A DNA stretch of 64,000 bases. It comes from Physcomitrium patens. Lineage: Eukaryota; Streptophyta; Bryopsida; Funariales; Funariaceae. Below are positions 45,854 to 57,519 of this stretch, piece after piece (within the stretch, counting starts at the first letter, position 1; every line of letters starts with the position of its first letter). A program made the translations under genes and the position numbers. A model generated the notes under the pieces. The model was not told the origin of the DNA and did not search any database. It worked only from the letters and a program-made list of their open reading frames with translations. The stretch covers positions 12,353,941-12,417,940 of the forward strand of contig NC_037264.1 in assembly GCF_000002425.4 (NCBI RefSeq), read 5' to 3'.

Positions 45854-47465
45854 CCGCTTCTTGAAATAGAATAATCCATCATTAAGACTTTAATCTTGAT
45901 ATTATACATTGCCTACCTTTAGTCAATGACTAACTATCTTGAAATAAATATCTCAGTGCATAGCTTCTTTTCATTCTGCTTATTTGGTTAGGTTTGAAAT
46001 GATACTATTAATAGTAGAAACTTTTTTCTTACTTTTTGATTCAACCATTAAGTCTAATTTCTATAACAAGCTATCTGATACAATACATTATCGTCCTTGC
46101 TTGTACTCAAGTTGAATGTCAAAAAGTTGTAACTATTCTTTTCAATAATAGTATTGTAATTTCATATTTTTTAGATACAAATTATGTAGCAAGAATCAAT
46201 GGTCAGTTCTAACAATCATTGGCTTTTCCAACAGATAGTATCACCATACTTTTGTGGTATGTACAATCGCTAATTATTCTTCATTACATATAGAGTAATT
46301 ACACTGTATCCTTTTAAGCTTGTATGATTCATGTACCAATGATTGAAGGTATCTACCAAAGTCTTATTGAAGGACCACTCGAATAACAAAGTCGAAAGCA
46401 TCAATGTCAAGTATATATGGAAGGTTGGAATTATATGGTTGCAATATTAAAACAATAATAAGTACTTGCATCAACCTATGAAAGGCAATTTGGTATTCTA
46501 GTTTCTATACAAATAAAGCACTCTTCTCCAATATGCTTGTGAATGAGACAACATTGTATACAAATTGTTGAACAAAATAGCAATAATATCTAACATGGCC
46601 TAAAAATGAGTAGACTTCAAAAGCACCTTTGGGAGTTAGCTAATCTTCTAATACTTTTATCTTATCTTGTTCTATGTGCATGTCCTCAGAGAACATTACA
46701 TGCCCTAAAAAGATGATGTGTGACTTCATACTTTGATTGCTTGTAATAAAAGTGACTATCTTGTAACCTATATAATACTTCCTATAGATGTTGCTTAAGT
46801 TCTTTAGGGATTTTATTATTGACTAGGATATCATTGGTGAAGACAACTATATATTTATATGAACATATTGTCCTAAAACAATATATTCATGTAACTTATA
46901 AAGGAGGTTGGAGCATTGGTGAGGCTAAAAGGTAAAATAAACCATTCAAAATGTCTATAGCATATTTGAAATGCTGTCTTTTTTATATCTTCTTTTGTAA
47001 TAAGTATCTACTAATAGCCATTGCAAAGATCTAGTTTACTAAAGATAATTGTATATCAAATTTGGTCAAGAAGATCATTTACATATAGAAGTGGATATGC
47101 ATCCTTGATAGTTTACTCATTGATGCCTCAATAATCGATGCAAAGTTGAAGTCCACCATCCTTTTTGGATACAAAGAGTACATGTGCTCCTTAAGGTGAT
47201 GTGTTATCTTAAATAAGGTCCTTTTCCAAGGATTTGTTCAATGTCTTCTATAGCTCTTTAAGTTCATTTAATAGTAGGTGATAAATTAACCAACTTACGA
47301 GTTTGGCATTAGGTAATAGTTCTATTTGAAAAGAGGGCACCTGAATTAAGAGGCACACCACTAGGTAGGTCAATTGGAAAGATATTCCAATATCTTCGTA
47401 TGAGCTACTTTGCCTATTCTACTCCTTTGGTTGTCTTTTCTATCACTGATATAAGATTTGAAACC

Positions 47466-47468
<3 letters not shown>

Positions 47469-47509
<41 letters not shown>
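47469..47509. repeat. (AT)n microsatellite
   Basis: AT dinucleotide tract of about 20 units, the longest in the window. Confidence 0.95.
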
Positions 47510-47510
<1 letters not shown>

Positions 47511-47723
47511 ATTGCTTATGCTATATTTGCTTCTTCATAAAGATCATCTCTTTCAGTAAGTCTTTAACTGCAAATCATTTTTCTTCCTTACTTGATGCGA
47601 AGGTATAAAGAGTCACCTTGTGTCTACCATCTTTGAAGGAGATTGTCCTTGCTAGCCAATCAACTTGCTTATTTTCTACCTTTAGCCATGTCAAATCAAA
47701 GACATCATCATATCTTAGCTTTA

Positions 47724-49746
47724 TTATTTATCAGCCCTAAATTCACCATTCATTAAATTGACACCACACAACAAGTTCAAGGGGTGGAATGGAAGGACTC
47801 CCAATTGTGAAATTATTGAGTTAATTTAAATGTGGATGTTTTTAATTCAATTCAAATTAAAGTCTTTCGAGCAATGATTATCAATATTAAATTAAAATAT
47901 TAAATAAAATTTACTATCCAAATATAGTAAAAATAATTAATTAAGTTATTATTATTAATTAACCGCAAGAATAAAAAATTAAGTTTGAATAAAAAATTGA
48001 AGTTAAAAGTTAAAGTTAAAAGTTATGTGAGAATATTAAAGGTTAAAAGTTAAAACTTAAAATTTATTAGCCAAAAGGTGAAATATAGAGATTATAAGTT
48101 ACTATGACGGTAATAGTAAAAATAAAATAAGAGAGGTGAAAGTAAAGGTACCTTGACAACACGTAAGGATTGAAGGCAGCGACCCCCTTCTACTCCAAAA
48201 TTTTCCAAAATTTGTAATCAGCTTTGATTTGAATGATTCTTAGCTTTTTGCAAGTTTAACTTGAAGGCCCTTGTGATCCAATAAATTTCGTTGCAATCTA
48301 ATAATCTAGTCATGAGAATTCCTCCTTTGAAGTTGAGTGATCCAAACTGCTATGGCGACAAACCCTCTTTACTTAGAAATTCACAAAAAATTCAGATTGT
48401 CTTCAAATCCAACAAAACTTATGCTTTTCAAAGCTTAACTTATAAAGCTTGATTATTCTTAAATTTCAAATGAAGGAAATTATCAAGCATTGAGAAATAC
48501 CTTTCCAAAATTGATTGATTGAAACTGCAAAGGAAGCCGACTCTCTCACTTTCAAAAATTCACCAAAAATTCTTTTTTATTCCAAATCAAGCAAGTCTTA
48601 TCTTGTCAAAAAGACAACAACAAAAGCTACAGCTATTCAAAATTTCACATTGAAACAAAAGAAACTGAGAGACTCATCAAGGAAAATCCAAGGCCCTTGA
48701 AACCCTTGGAATATTTGGGAGGCTAAAGGAGCTATCTACTTCAATGAAGCATATTTTAAAACTTAATGACCATCTTTTAGAATTCAAAATCCATACACAT
48801 AGAATCACAAGGTTCACAATGAAATTTGAAATCTAAATAAAATTAAAATTAGGGTTTTGGCCAAATTTTGGCATGGCTTCACCGTTCATTCAAAAGAAAA
48901 GAGAGAGGGCTTGGAAAACCAAGCCTCTCTTATATAATTGAGTAGGGGCTCGTAGAAGGGTGGCTACATCTCCACCCTTGATTTTTAAGATCCCTAATCT
49001 AGATCTACGGCCTTCATTCATCCAAGAGCTAATCTCGTTACCAAGGCTGATTGCTCTTGTAAGTAGTCAAGAAAGCATTTTTTGATAAATCTAACTTTAC
49101 CATTGTGTTCAAAATACCTTTTTAAGCTAAGATCGACTACTCACATGCCTCAATCCATGCTCAATTATAATTTTCATGGAAGTTTTTACTTATAAGGATC
49201 TTAGCAATTTTTTTGTAAAATTCTTCAAAATGAGAATTTCATTGCTTTACTTGTAATTCGAAAGAGAGGATGCTGATCTTGTTTCTTGCACTCCACGGGA
49301 TAAATCTAGTACCACCATTGCATTAAAAAGACTCTCATTAATTAGAAGAACCATCATGCTGCTTGAATTTGTCGAATTTGGAGGAAAACTCAAAATTATC
49401 ATTGTTAACTTCCCTAAATCTTTTAGAGAATTATAATTAAAACTCCTAAATTATATGAATGATTATAGGTGCATTCATAGGCTTTTAATCAACCCTCATA
49501 GTAATAACTAACCTCTAAATTATTAAACTAATTAAGTTGCTATTCTATTTTTTTAATTTTTATCACTTTAGTCTTAATTAACCTTATTCAAGAAATTAGG
49601 CCATAATTTATACCATAAAGGATTGAAATCCTAAAAATTCTATAAAACCAAATTCTACTTATATAAATCCTAATCTAACATGCTCAATTATCATAAAATA
49701 GGAAAATAACAAAAATTTGAATTTTAGAGTATAATTGATAATTTAC
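47724..49746. mobile_element. 2.0-kb unknown insertion in element 2
   Basis: Interrupts element 2 where element 1 is continuous. Starts TATCAGCCCTAAATTC; the reverse complement of the end reads TATCAATTATACTCTAAAATTC, so the ends may be weakly inverted. It contains repeated phrases (TCACAAAAATTCAGATT/TCACCAAAAATTC with CCGACTCTC or CGACCCCC lead-ins near 48180, 48350, 48540). No protein was recognised. Confidence 0.5.
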
Positions 49747-49749
49747 ATT

Positions 49750-51140
49750 ATCTTAAACTCTTTTCTTAAGATATGAGTGTCACTTAATCTCAAGATTTCT
49801 TCTTCACATATTTCATTCAATATGTTCTCTTGTTCATCTATAAAATATATACTCCTACTTTTGATTTTCTTAGTTTTATTCCCAAGTTGGTTGATAATTT
49901 TAATTAAGACATAATTTTTTGTAGAGCCACAACCCTCAAGCAGTCAACAAAGGTGTTTTCTTAGTTGTACTATTAGATATATCAATTGACCTTTTTTATA
50001 GTTGTCCAAGGCCATACTATTTATTTTTAAAAGATAGCAATTATCCATAATACTAGCCCTCGATGCCTTTAATGAAGAGTCCCATTTTTTTGCTTCATTT
50101 CATTATCGACTTGATGAATCTTGAGACTTTGAATTTGCCTTGATTTATTGATGCTTGAATTTTGACATTTTAGAAAACCTTTGATTTGATGGCTTTACTC
50201 TCGATGATAGAAATACAATCCTTTTTGTACCAATATTTGTTATCTTTATAGTATCAATGATCCTTATATTGCATCAATCTCTGTTAGCATTGTTTATTGT
50301 GCCATAATATTAAATAGTGGCATAGAACTTTGTGCTATAGATTATATTCCACAATTTTTGAAATCTATAGTATTGATCTTCTTTACAATCCTAATTGCTT
50401 CTTCAAATGTTTGTAGATTTCTTAGTTCCACTTTTTGTTGGACTCTAAATTTCAACTGTCATAGAAATCAATCTATTATTTCTACCTTTGAAACGTTACC
50501 AATTTAGAGGCATATGAATTTGAATTGGAAGATATAAACTTGTACCAATCTAGATTGTGTAAGATTTATCAATTGATCATGTACTATCTTCTTTATATTG
50601 ATGGGCCACAATTGATTCCTAAATTCGGTCTCAAACTCCTCTCAATCACAAAATCTACCTTGAATTCTATAGCTTTGAACGTGATTTTGCGACCAAATAG
50701 CTACCGCATCTTTCAAATAGCTGGCTACATACATAATTCCTTTGGTAGTATTTACCTCAAATAATTGGAAGTATTATTGCATATTTAAGGTATTGGCATA
50801 TATCTTCTTGCTTTAAAATCTCAGAGTGTGTACTAGGCTTAGTCAATTTTAGCCTAGCAGATGTCAACTGTCTTTTCCTATAGACTTCTATTTGTCCTTG
50901 CAGAGTAGCTATTTGGCTTAGCAGGTGTTGTATCTGAGCCTCCATCTAAGATTGCTCTACCGTATCTCCTATGTTGCAATTTCTTCACTAGACTCTACTA
51001 TTATAATATCTTCTCTCTTTCCAGTTTACTTTTTAAGAGTAGCTTGTCATAGCCTCAACATAGTACTAGTGTGACTATAACAATTGATCTCAAACTAGAC
51101 AGTGGTTATTGACATGCTACTAAAGAACAGTCTAATATTT
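49750..51140 (-). pseudogene. Gag-side remains of element 2
   Basis: Matches 36.0-37.3 kb of element 1. On the minus strand 50945-50757 reads MEAQIQHLLSQIATLQGQIE, a coiled-coil-like start typical of gypsy gag, then decays. Confidence 0.55.
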
Positions 51141-51150
51141 GTTTAGATAT

Positions 51151-51630
51151 CAATGAAACATGATTGAACTATTTTAAAAATTTAAGACCATTCTAATCTA
51201 TAGCAACATAAATTCTATCATAACATAGAACATAGTAGATTACAAAAAAAAAAAAATAGAATAAAATTGAATAAAAAGATGCAAATCCAAACTTTACTAA
51301 GAGAAAGGATCTAAAGTCATATCTGACTAGATGCCCAAATGGCTCTACTTAGTCTTATTTATACTTTGTGCAACCAATTTACAACTTTTTAGAATATTTT
51401 TAATGATAGATTCTACCTAATTAATCACTTTAAGTCCTTTCTAGAATATTCTATGATAGATTCTTTTTAGATAATTTTTTTAAGCTTTTTTAGAATGTTC
51501 CATGGTAGATCTTATATAGTCCACTAATTTAATCGTAATTCTAGAAACTTCTATAAACTTTTCTAATATGATTCCAATTATCTATTAATATACATGAATA
51601 ATACAAATATATTATCTATAGTCAATTACA
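51151..51630 (-). repeat. LTR (5') of element 2
   Basis: Homologous to 41541-41966 and the element 1 LTRs; ends TCAATTACA, followed by element E sequence. Confidence 0.65.
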
Positions 51631-54120
51631 TCTAAGATATTTATTATCTTATATTACTCTAAAAAAAATATATGAAATACAAGATAGATTTTGATAGACT
51701 CTAGTAGAGATAATCGATAAGCAACTTGATTGACTGCTTTACAAATAAAAAATGGTTCAAATTTATAATAATCCAACTTGTCATAAGAATGAATAGTTTT
51801 AATATTATGAAAAAGTAACCATACCTTATCACCAATATAAAAATAAGATTATTTCTTGTAATAGGCATTCACATTACTATTTTGTTATTAATGAATCTCT
51901 TTTAGTTGCACCTTCATTATTGTATATAGCTCAAATAAATGATTTGTCAAATTTTTTGCTGTAGAATTATCAACTTTTAAAAAGTCAAAAGCATCAAGTT
52001 ATAGATGATTATTAGAGTTAACAAAGAAAGATATTTGTTGTATAGAAGAATATATTATATTATTATAAGAAAATTTTGCCAATGGCAAAAAAAATTATCT
52101 AATCATCTTATTTATAGTTGATGATATACCTCAAATATTGCTTCAAAATTTGATTTACATGCTTTGTTTGTATGTCAATTTGAAGATAGAAAGCTGAAGA
52201 TAGTTTTATATCTATCTTTAAAATCTTAAAAAGAATTTTTTTAAATCTTGATATAAATTAAATTTTCCTATTTAATATAATATCCTTAAATAATCTATCA
52301 TTGTGATAGATATTGTCAAAAAAAAGTTTAGTTACTTCTTTACTTATGATAGATTTTATATATAGTACAAAATGTGCCATCTTAGTGAAATAATCTATTA
52401 TTACAAATATAGAATCATAAGAACTTTGGACTAGAAGATTTGTAATAAAATCCATAGAAATAAGAAATCATGATTGTTTAGAATGAGTAATGGCTGAAAA
52501 GTTTGTAAAGTTGATAACAAGGAGTTTTAGAATTTGAAAAAATATCACATGATTGTATAAAATCTTTGACCGCCTTCCATATTTGAGGCCACCAAAAATC
52601 CCTAAATATTAGTTTCAAAGTTTTATTATATCCAAAATATCATGCTACTAAAAAATTATAACAAGCCTAAAAAACATATAATTGAGCTTCACCTTTTAGA
52701 ATATATAAGCACCCCTCAAAAAAGAATAGATTTTTTTTGAATTCAAACTTAGAAATATCATGAGAATTTGAAGGATTTTTTTTAATACCATAAATAAAAA
52801 GATCAAAAGAAATATTTAATTGAATTATTTAATCAAAGTTGAATCAACAGTTAGTGCTAATTTTATTACTTAAAGATGAAGATGCTCTAGTTTTAAGAGA
52901 ATTACTCATTGTTGATTAAAATTGGCATCTCTTTCTTTTGTTGCAAGGTAAGATTGTCTAGAGAATGCATCTAAGAAATCTTGTTATTTTTTTAGTCAAT
53001 AAGTGATTTTGAATTTGAATCTTGACAAAGACATACTTTAATAGGCTTAAAAATAATTCAAAACACGTCGTGTTATAAAATACTTAAGATTTTTATGATC
53101 CATATATATAGTGACTAGAATAAAAGTACCTTCTAAATAATGGCACCATTCTTGAAATGAATCCATAATTGCTAGAAGTTCTTTGTTGTAAATATTATAG
53201 TTTATTTTAACTATTAAAAAAAATTTGGAATGAAAAGCTACAAGGTGAAGTTTATTATTGATTGTCAATTGTATCAATATGACATCTAATGTAAAATTTT
53301 ATGTATCTATTTTTATAAAAAATGACTTAGAAAAGTCAATACAAAATAAAATTAATATTGAAAAAAAATTTGTCTTCAAAGCTTCAAATACTACTTCTGA
53401 TTCTTGATACCATTGAAGTTTATCTTTACAAGTCAAAAATGTATGATATTATATTCAAAATATCTTTACATGGTTCAAAATATAAACTTCTATTTATCTC
53501 TTTTTTTGGTGAATATTAGATTATATGTCCCTAATAAATCTATTTTTGTATTGATCTTAGTTTAATTCAATTGATTAAGAAGTCTAGATATAAAAGGTAG
53601 CAAATAGCTATTCTTGATGGTGATCTTGTTGATTCCTTGATAATCAACTCACATCCACAATGATTTATCTTTTTTCTTTACAAATAAAATTAGAGCTCTA
53701 ATTGGAGATTTGGAATAGCATATAAAATTCTTTGCTAGATTTTCTTTAATATATTCTTTAAGCTCAGTTAATTCATTTTGAGATAAATTGTAGGTTGGTC
53801 CAAATGGTAATTGAGCTTTTTTTTTAAAGGTCAATTGAATAATCATAAAGACAATGATTCAAAAAAATCTCTATATTATTTTTTTAAAATATATCTTTAA
53901 AAACTTGATATTAGCTAAGAATACAATTTAAAATCTTTTCACCATTAGAAACAAGTGTAGCATAAATGACAAAAGGTAATCTTTCTTTTATAGCATGCAA
54001 AAAATTCTTATATCTATAAATATAGGTTTGGTTATATTAGACTTATGATTCTATCAAAGATAAGAACTTGATGAAAGCAAATAAACAAATGAGACTCTTT
54101 CAAAGAAATATGATAAAATA
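51631..54120 (-). pseudogene. Gypsy element E pol remains (integrase, RNase H, RT)
   Basis: Minus-strand frames in correct order: RT entry at 53846-53649 ([20 protein letters not shown], then [15 protein letters not shown], matching GP.Y.LS..E...L..YI and SP..SPI.FVKKKD), RNase H at 53277-53047 (VAFHSKFF, NYNIYNKELLAIM, VTIYMDHKNLKYF), and integrase at 52455-52258 (MDFITNLL, DSIFVIIDYFTKMAHFV). The RNase H Asp and the integrase Asp of VIIDYFTK are present. Many stops; the catalytic YxDD of RT was not found in frame. Cut on the left by element 2. Confidence 0.8.
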
Positions 54121-54229
54121 AAAATAAAAAATTTCTTTATTAAAAAAAAACTAAAATGACTATTGTCAAAAGATAAAAAAACTAGAGACTCTTGAAACTA
54201 GACTAGAAGCAAGAAAGGAGCTATCAAGT

Positions 54230-56045
54230 GCGAAGACGGCTTCATTATTGCTTCTATATATATTATCTATCTAGGATCTATGTGGTGGCATTCTATAGGA
54301 CTTCCAAAAATAAGTTGATTTTGTATGACACCTATGTTAACCTACAAGGCTCTTTATTTATATAACAAATAAAAATACTACAACTCTTTGGTACTTCAAT
54401 GGATCAGTCTTACGAAGGACTCAAACTAAAGGTGAGAGAGGAAGAATAAGGCTTTGAAAGGGCCTTATATATCCAAGCCCTCAAGCTATTTATTAATAAT
54501 TACTATTATTAATAACTTATAAGTAAAAACTAATTTAAGAGCCTTCTTATAAGCTAATCCATGCAAATAATACAACTTATCATTAAGAAAATTTATATCC
54601 TCCATAATCTCCAATCAATACTTTTTATGGAAAGGACCAATGATTAGCATCCATTTATCACAAGATAATAAAAAATCACCATAGATATCAATCAATGCAT
54701 ATATTTTTAATTCCTAATAACTTAATTAGTCAAAATTTATGCAAAATAATTTACTAACTTAGAAATATTAATCTTTGAAAGAGATACTATAAGAAATAAT
54801 TTGATTTGTTATCATAGAAGTTATGGTTGAAGAGTAGAATAGCTCTTTGTCTTCTTCCTTCACCATCACTTGTAGCTTCAAGAGCAAAGTAACTCTCTAT
54901 CTTCTTCCTTCACCATCACTTATGGCTTCAAGAGCATGATAACTTTCTATCTTCTTTTACTATACTCCGACTACAATTAACTTCATTTTTCCTAATAACT
55001 TCTATTTTTTTATAATTAACAAATAAATAATATTGTATCTTATCAAAATATAAAAAATTAACTAAATAAAATTTTGGTGCATAATTTATGGCTTACACCA
55101 CAAGCTACCAATACATGTAACATGTAATTAACTTATTGACTAAGTTTTTAACCTACTAATCAACTATAAACACATGTAAAGTCAAAATATCATTTAAAGA
55201 GCTTCTAAAAAGCTTATATAGAAGATATTATGAAATTAATCTATTTTTATTTATTTATATAAATATAATATGAATAAATAATAATTAAAATAGATTTATA
55301 TCTATAAAATTATCTCTCTTATTGAGAACAAGTTCCACAAGGAGCGATAATCACATGTTCAGAAAGTCTAAGATATAGTGAATTGTATTTGGTACATACT
55401 CTGATCTTTATTTCCTTTCAAAATAAATGATAGATTCTCTCTACTATTGATAATGTTTCATTTTAGGAAAAAAAAACCACCTTGTTATTTGATCATTATT
55501 AAAACCTTTATAACTTCTTTCAAACAAAATATTTGTACTATTATCAGGAATCATTCCTACCTCCAATAAAATCACTAAATATCAAGAATATCTTCTTAGG
55601 TTATGATACCAAATACATTGTATTTTGCCATTTATTCAAAGAACATGTTATTTTGAAGGTTGTTATCCTTATTACATCGTCTTGAATGCTATAATAATTA
55701 TAATGTCTTATCCGATAAGTCAACAAATGATGGCTTTTTAATTGAATCTATTGGCTATTGATTCTCCATCTTTTTAATGCAACAATTATACAAAAACTAC
55801 AAACAAGGATATAAGATAGAATGCAATCTTTCCTAAATTGTGTTTCTTTAAAAGCAAAGATTTACTATTCTTCATCTTAATTTTGATACATATTATTAAT
55901 AAAAAGTTTTGACCTTCTCTATTACATTTATAAGATATTTTGGTGGCTCTCATATGCATTTTTTAATATTGTATCTGTGCCAATGAATAAGATATTCCAA
56001 CCTATGTCAACATTGCCTTGAATTGAAGACTTCTTCTACCTTTAA
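54230..56045 (-). repeat. LTR of gypsy element E (right copy), with inserted segment
   Basis: Matches 31400-32303; GATTTTGTATGACACCTATGTTAACCTACAAGG at 54310 compares with GATTTTATACATTACATATTTTAACTTACAAGG at 31532. A segment of about 0.7 kb (about 54380-55080), absent from the left copy, lies inside it. Confidence 0.55.
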
Positions 56046-56048
56046 TTC

Positions 56049-56637
56049 TTAATTATTATTTACTTTTATAAATGGCAATGGTATTTGTCTTCTTCTCGAG
56101 ATATTTATTGTCTTATATGGCTCTAAAAGAGATATGTAAAATATGAGATGGATTTTCATAGACTTCAATAGATGTAATTGATAAGTAACTGAATGGACTT
56201 GTTTACAAACAAAAAATGGTTTAAATCTATGATAATCCAACTTATCACAAAGACAAATATTTTTAATATTAGGACAAAGTAATCATATCTTATCCCCAAC
56301 ATAAAAATGAGGTTGTTTCTTACAATAAGCATATATCTTGCTCTTTTGTTGTTCTTGAACCTCTTTTAGTTGCATCTTCATTGTTATATGTAGTTCAGAT
56401 AAATAATTTGTCAATTTTTTTGCAACAAGATTATCAACTTTTAAAAAATAAAAAGCATCAAATTATGGATGATATCCATAATTAATAAAATAAGGTGTTT
56501 ATTGCATAGAAGAATATATCATTTTATTATAAGTAAACTCTGCTAATAGCAAAATAGTTGTCTAATTATCTTATTAGTAATTGATGGTACACCTCAAATA
56601 CTACTCCAAAACTTGATTTACACACTTGATTTGTCCA
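56049..56637 (-). pseudogene. Integrase C-terminus of a second E copy
   Basis: Minus frame 56240-56049 reads VHSVTYQLHLLKSMKIHLIF then YISLLEPYK, the usual end of gypsy integrase (...YRL.LP....IH.VFHVSLLEPY). It is the intact form of the region broken up at 32.3, 39.6 and 51.6 kb. Truncated at 56637 by the copia LTR. Confidence 0.7.
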
Positions 56638-57146
56638 TGTTGAAGATCAGCAAGTACTTAGTTACAACCACATAGAGTTTAAGCATAGTATGTTGCTAAT
56701 AGTAAAAAGGCAGCAAAAAGTTTAAGTAAGTTATTGTGGTGGCACCAAGGATTTGTAGGTGGCAGCTAGGTTAAAAAAGAACCTATGGTTTGGATGGATG
56801 AAGAAGAAATGGATGTAATATCAAAAAGATGGAAGTTGCCTTGTTGGTGAGCAAACCACCACCTATGAGTAAAGAGTGTTGGAAGTAAGAATTATTTTTC
56901 TCCACACTTCTCTTAGACTACAGTCCTTGCTGATGTTAAGTGTTTGTAGCTTTTAGACTTCTTTTCATTAATAAGTTATGAGCCAACTCATATTTGCTTG
57001 AGTGTTTTCTGAAGTTCTTCGAAGTGGTTTTGTAAGTGAGAAATAGATCAAGTTGTTGTTGTTGATGTTAGGCTTTAGAAGAACCTAACTTTCAGATTCA
57101 AATCTAGATCTAGATCTTGGTTTGCTCTTACTTGTGGTTAAGAGCA
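56638..57146 (+). repeat. Probable 5' LTR of the copia element
   Basis: Starts TGTTGAAGATCAGCAAG, a typical copia LTR start, at the point where element E stops. It ends near AAGAGCA; then TTTTGGTATTGGTG looks like a worn tRNA-Met primer site. No matching 3' LTR is seen in the window. Confidence 0.5.
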
Positions 57147-57519
57147 TTTTGGTATTGGTGTTTTGTTTTTTCACCTATAGACAAAGTTTGTATTGAGCTT
57201 TTGCTGAGATAGATCCTTGATAATCTAACTTTACAATTTCATATCTCAAAGTTACTGATTATGCTTAAAAGGCCTCTTATAGTGTATAGAGGTGATTTGT
57301 GAGCATAAGAGAGATATTAGAGGAGAAAATCAGATTTTTGATAGTTAGATAAGTCATCAAACTTGTGACAAGTCTTAGAAGTGAAGTTGAGAGTGTTTTT
57401 GAGAGTTAAAATACTATTTTATTTACAAAGAAGGATTTTGTGATTCTAAGGCAATAAAACCATCTTGCTGATTTTGAGAGCATTAGGACTTCTTCTTACA
57501 ATCTTTTTTGATAAAACTC

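Larger units (their letters stand above)
42000..47720 (-). pseudogene. Gypsy pol remains of element 2
   Basis: DNA-level match to pol of element 1 in three blocks separated by insertions (42.0-43.13, 44.41-44.59, 45.86-47.72 kb). Frames are more broken than in element 1. A TA tract at 47469-47509 expands inside it. Confidence 0.65.
41541..51630 (-). mobile_element. Ty3/gypsy LTR retrotransposon 2 (decayed, with nested insertions)
   Basis: LTRs at 41541-41966 and 51151-51630 belong to the same family as element 1, and the interior matches it in order: integrase part 42.0-43.1 and 44.4-44.6 kb, RT part 45.9-47.7 kb, gag part 49.75-51.0 kb. A worn primer site is at about 51141-51152 (GTTTAGATATCA). 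Three foreign pieces interrupt it: 43131-44406, 44594-45853 and 47724-49746. Right after 51630, TCTAAGATATTTATTATCTTATAT continues element E (compare 56093). Confidence 0.75.
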
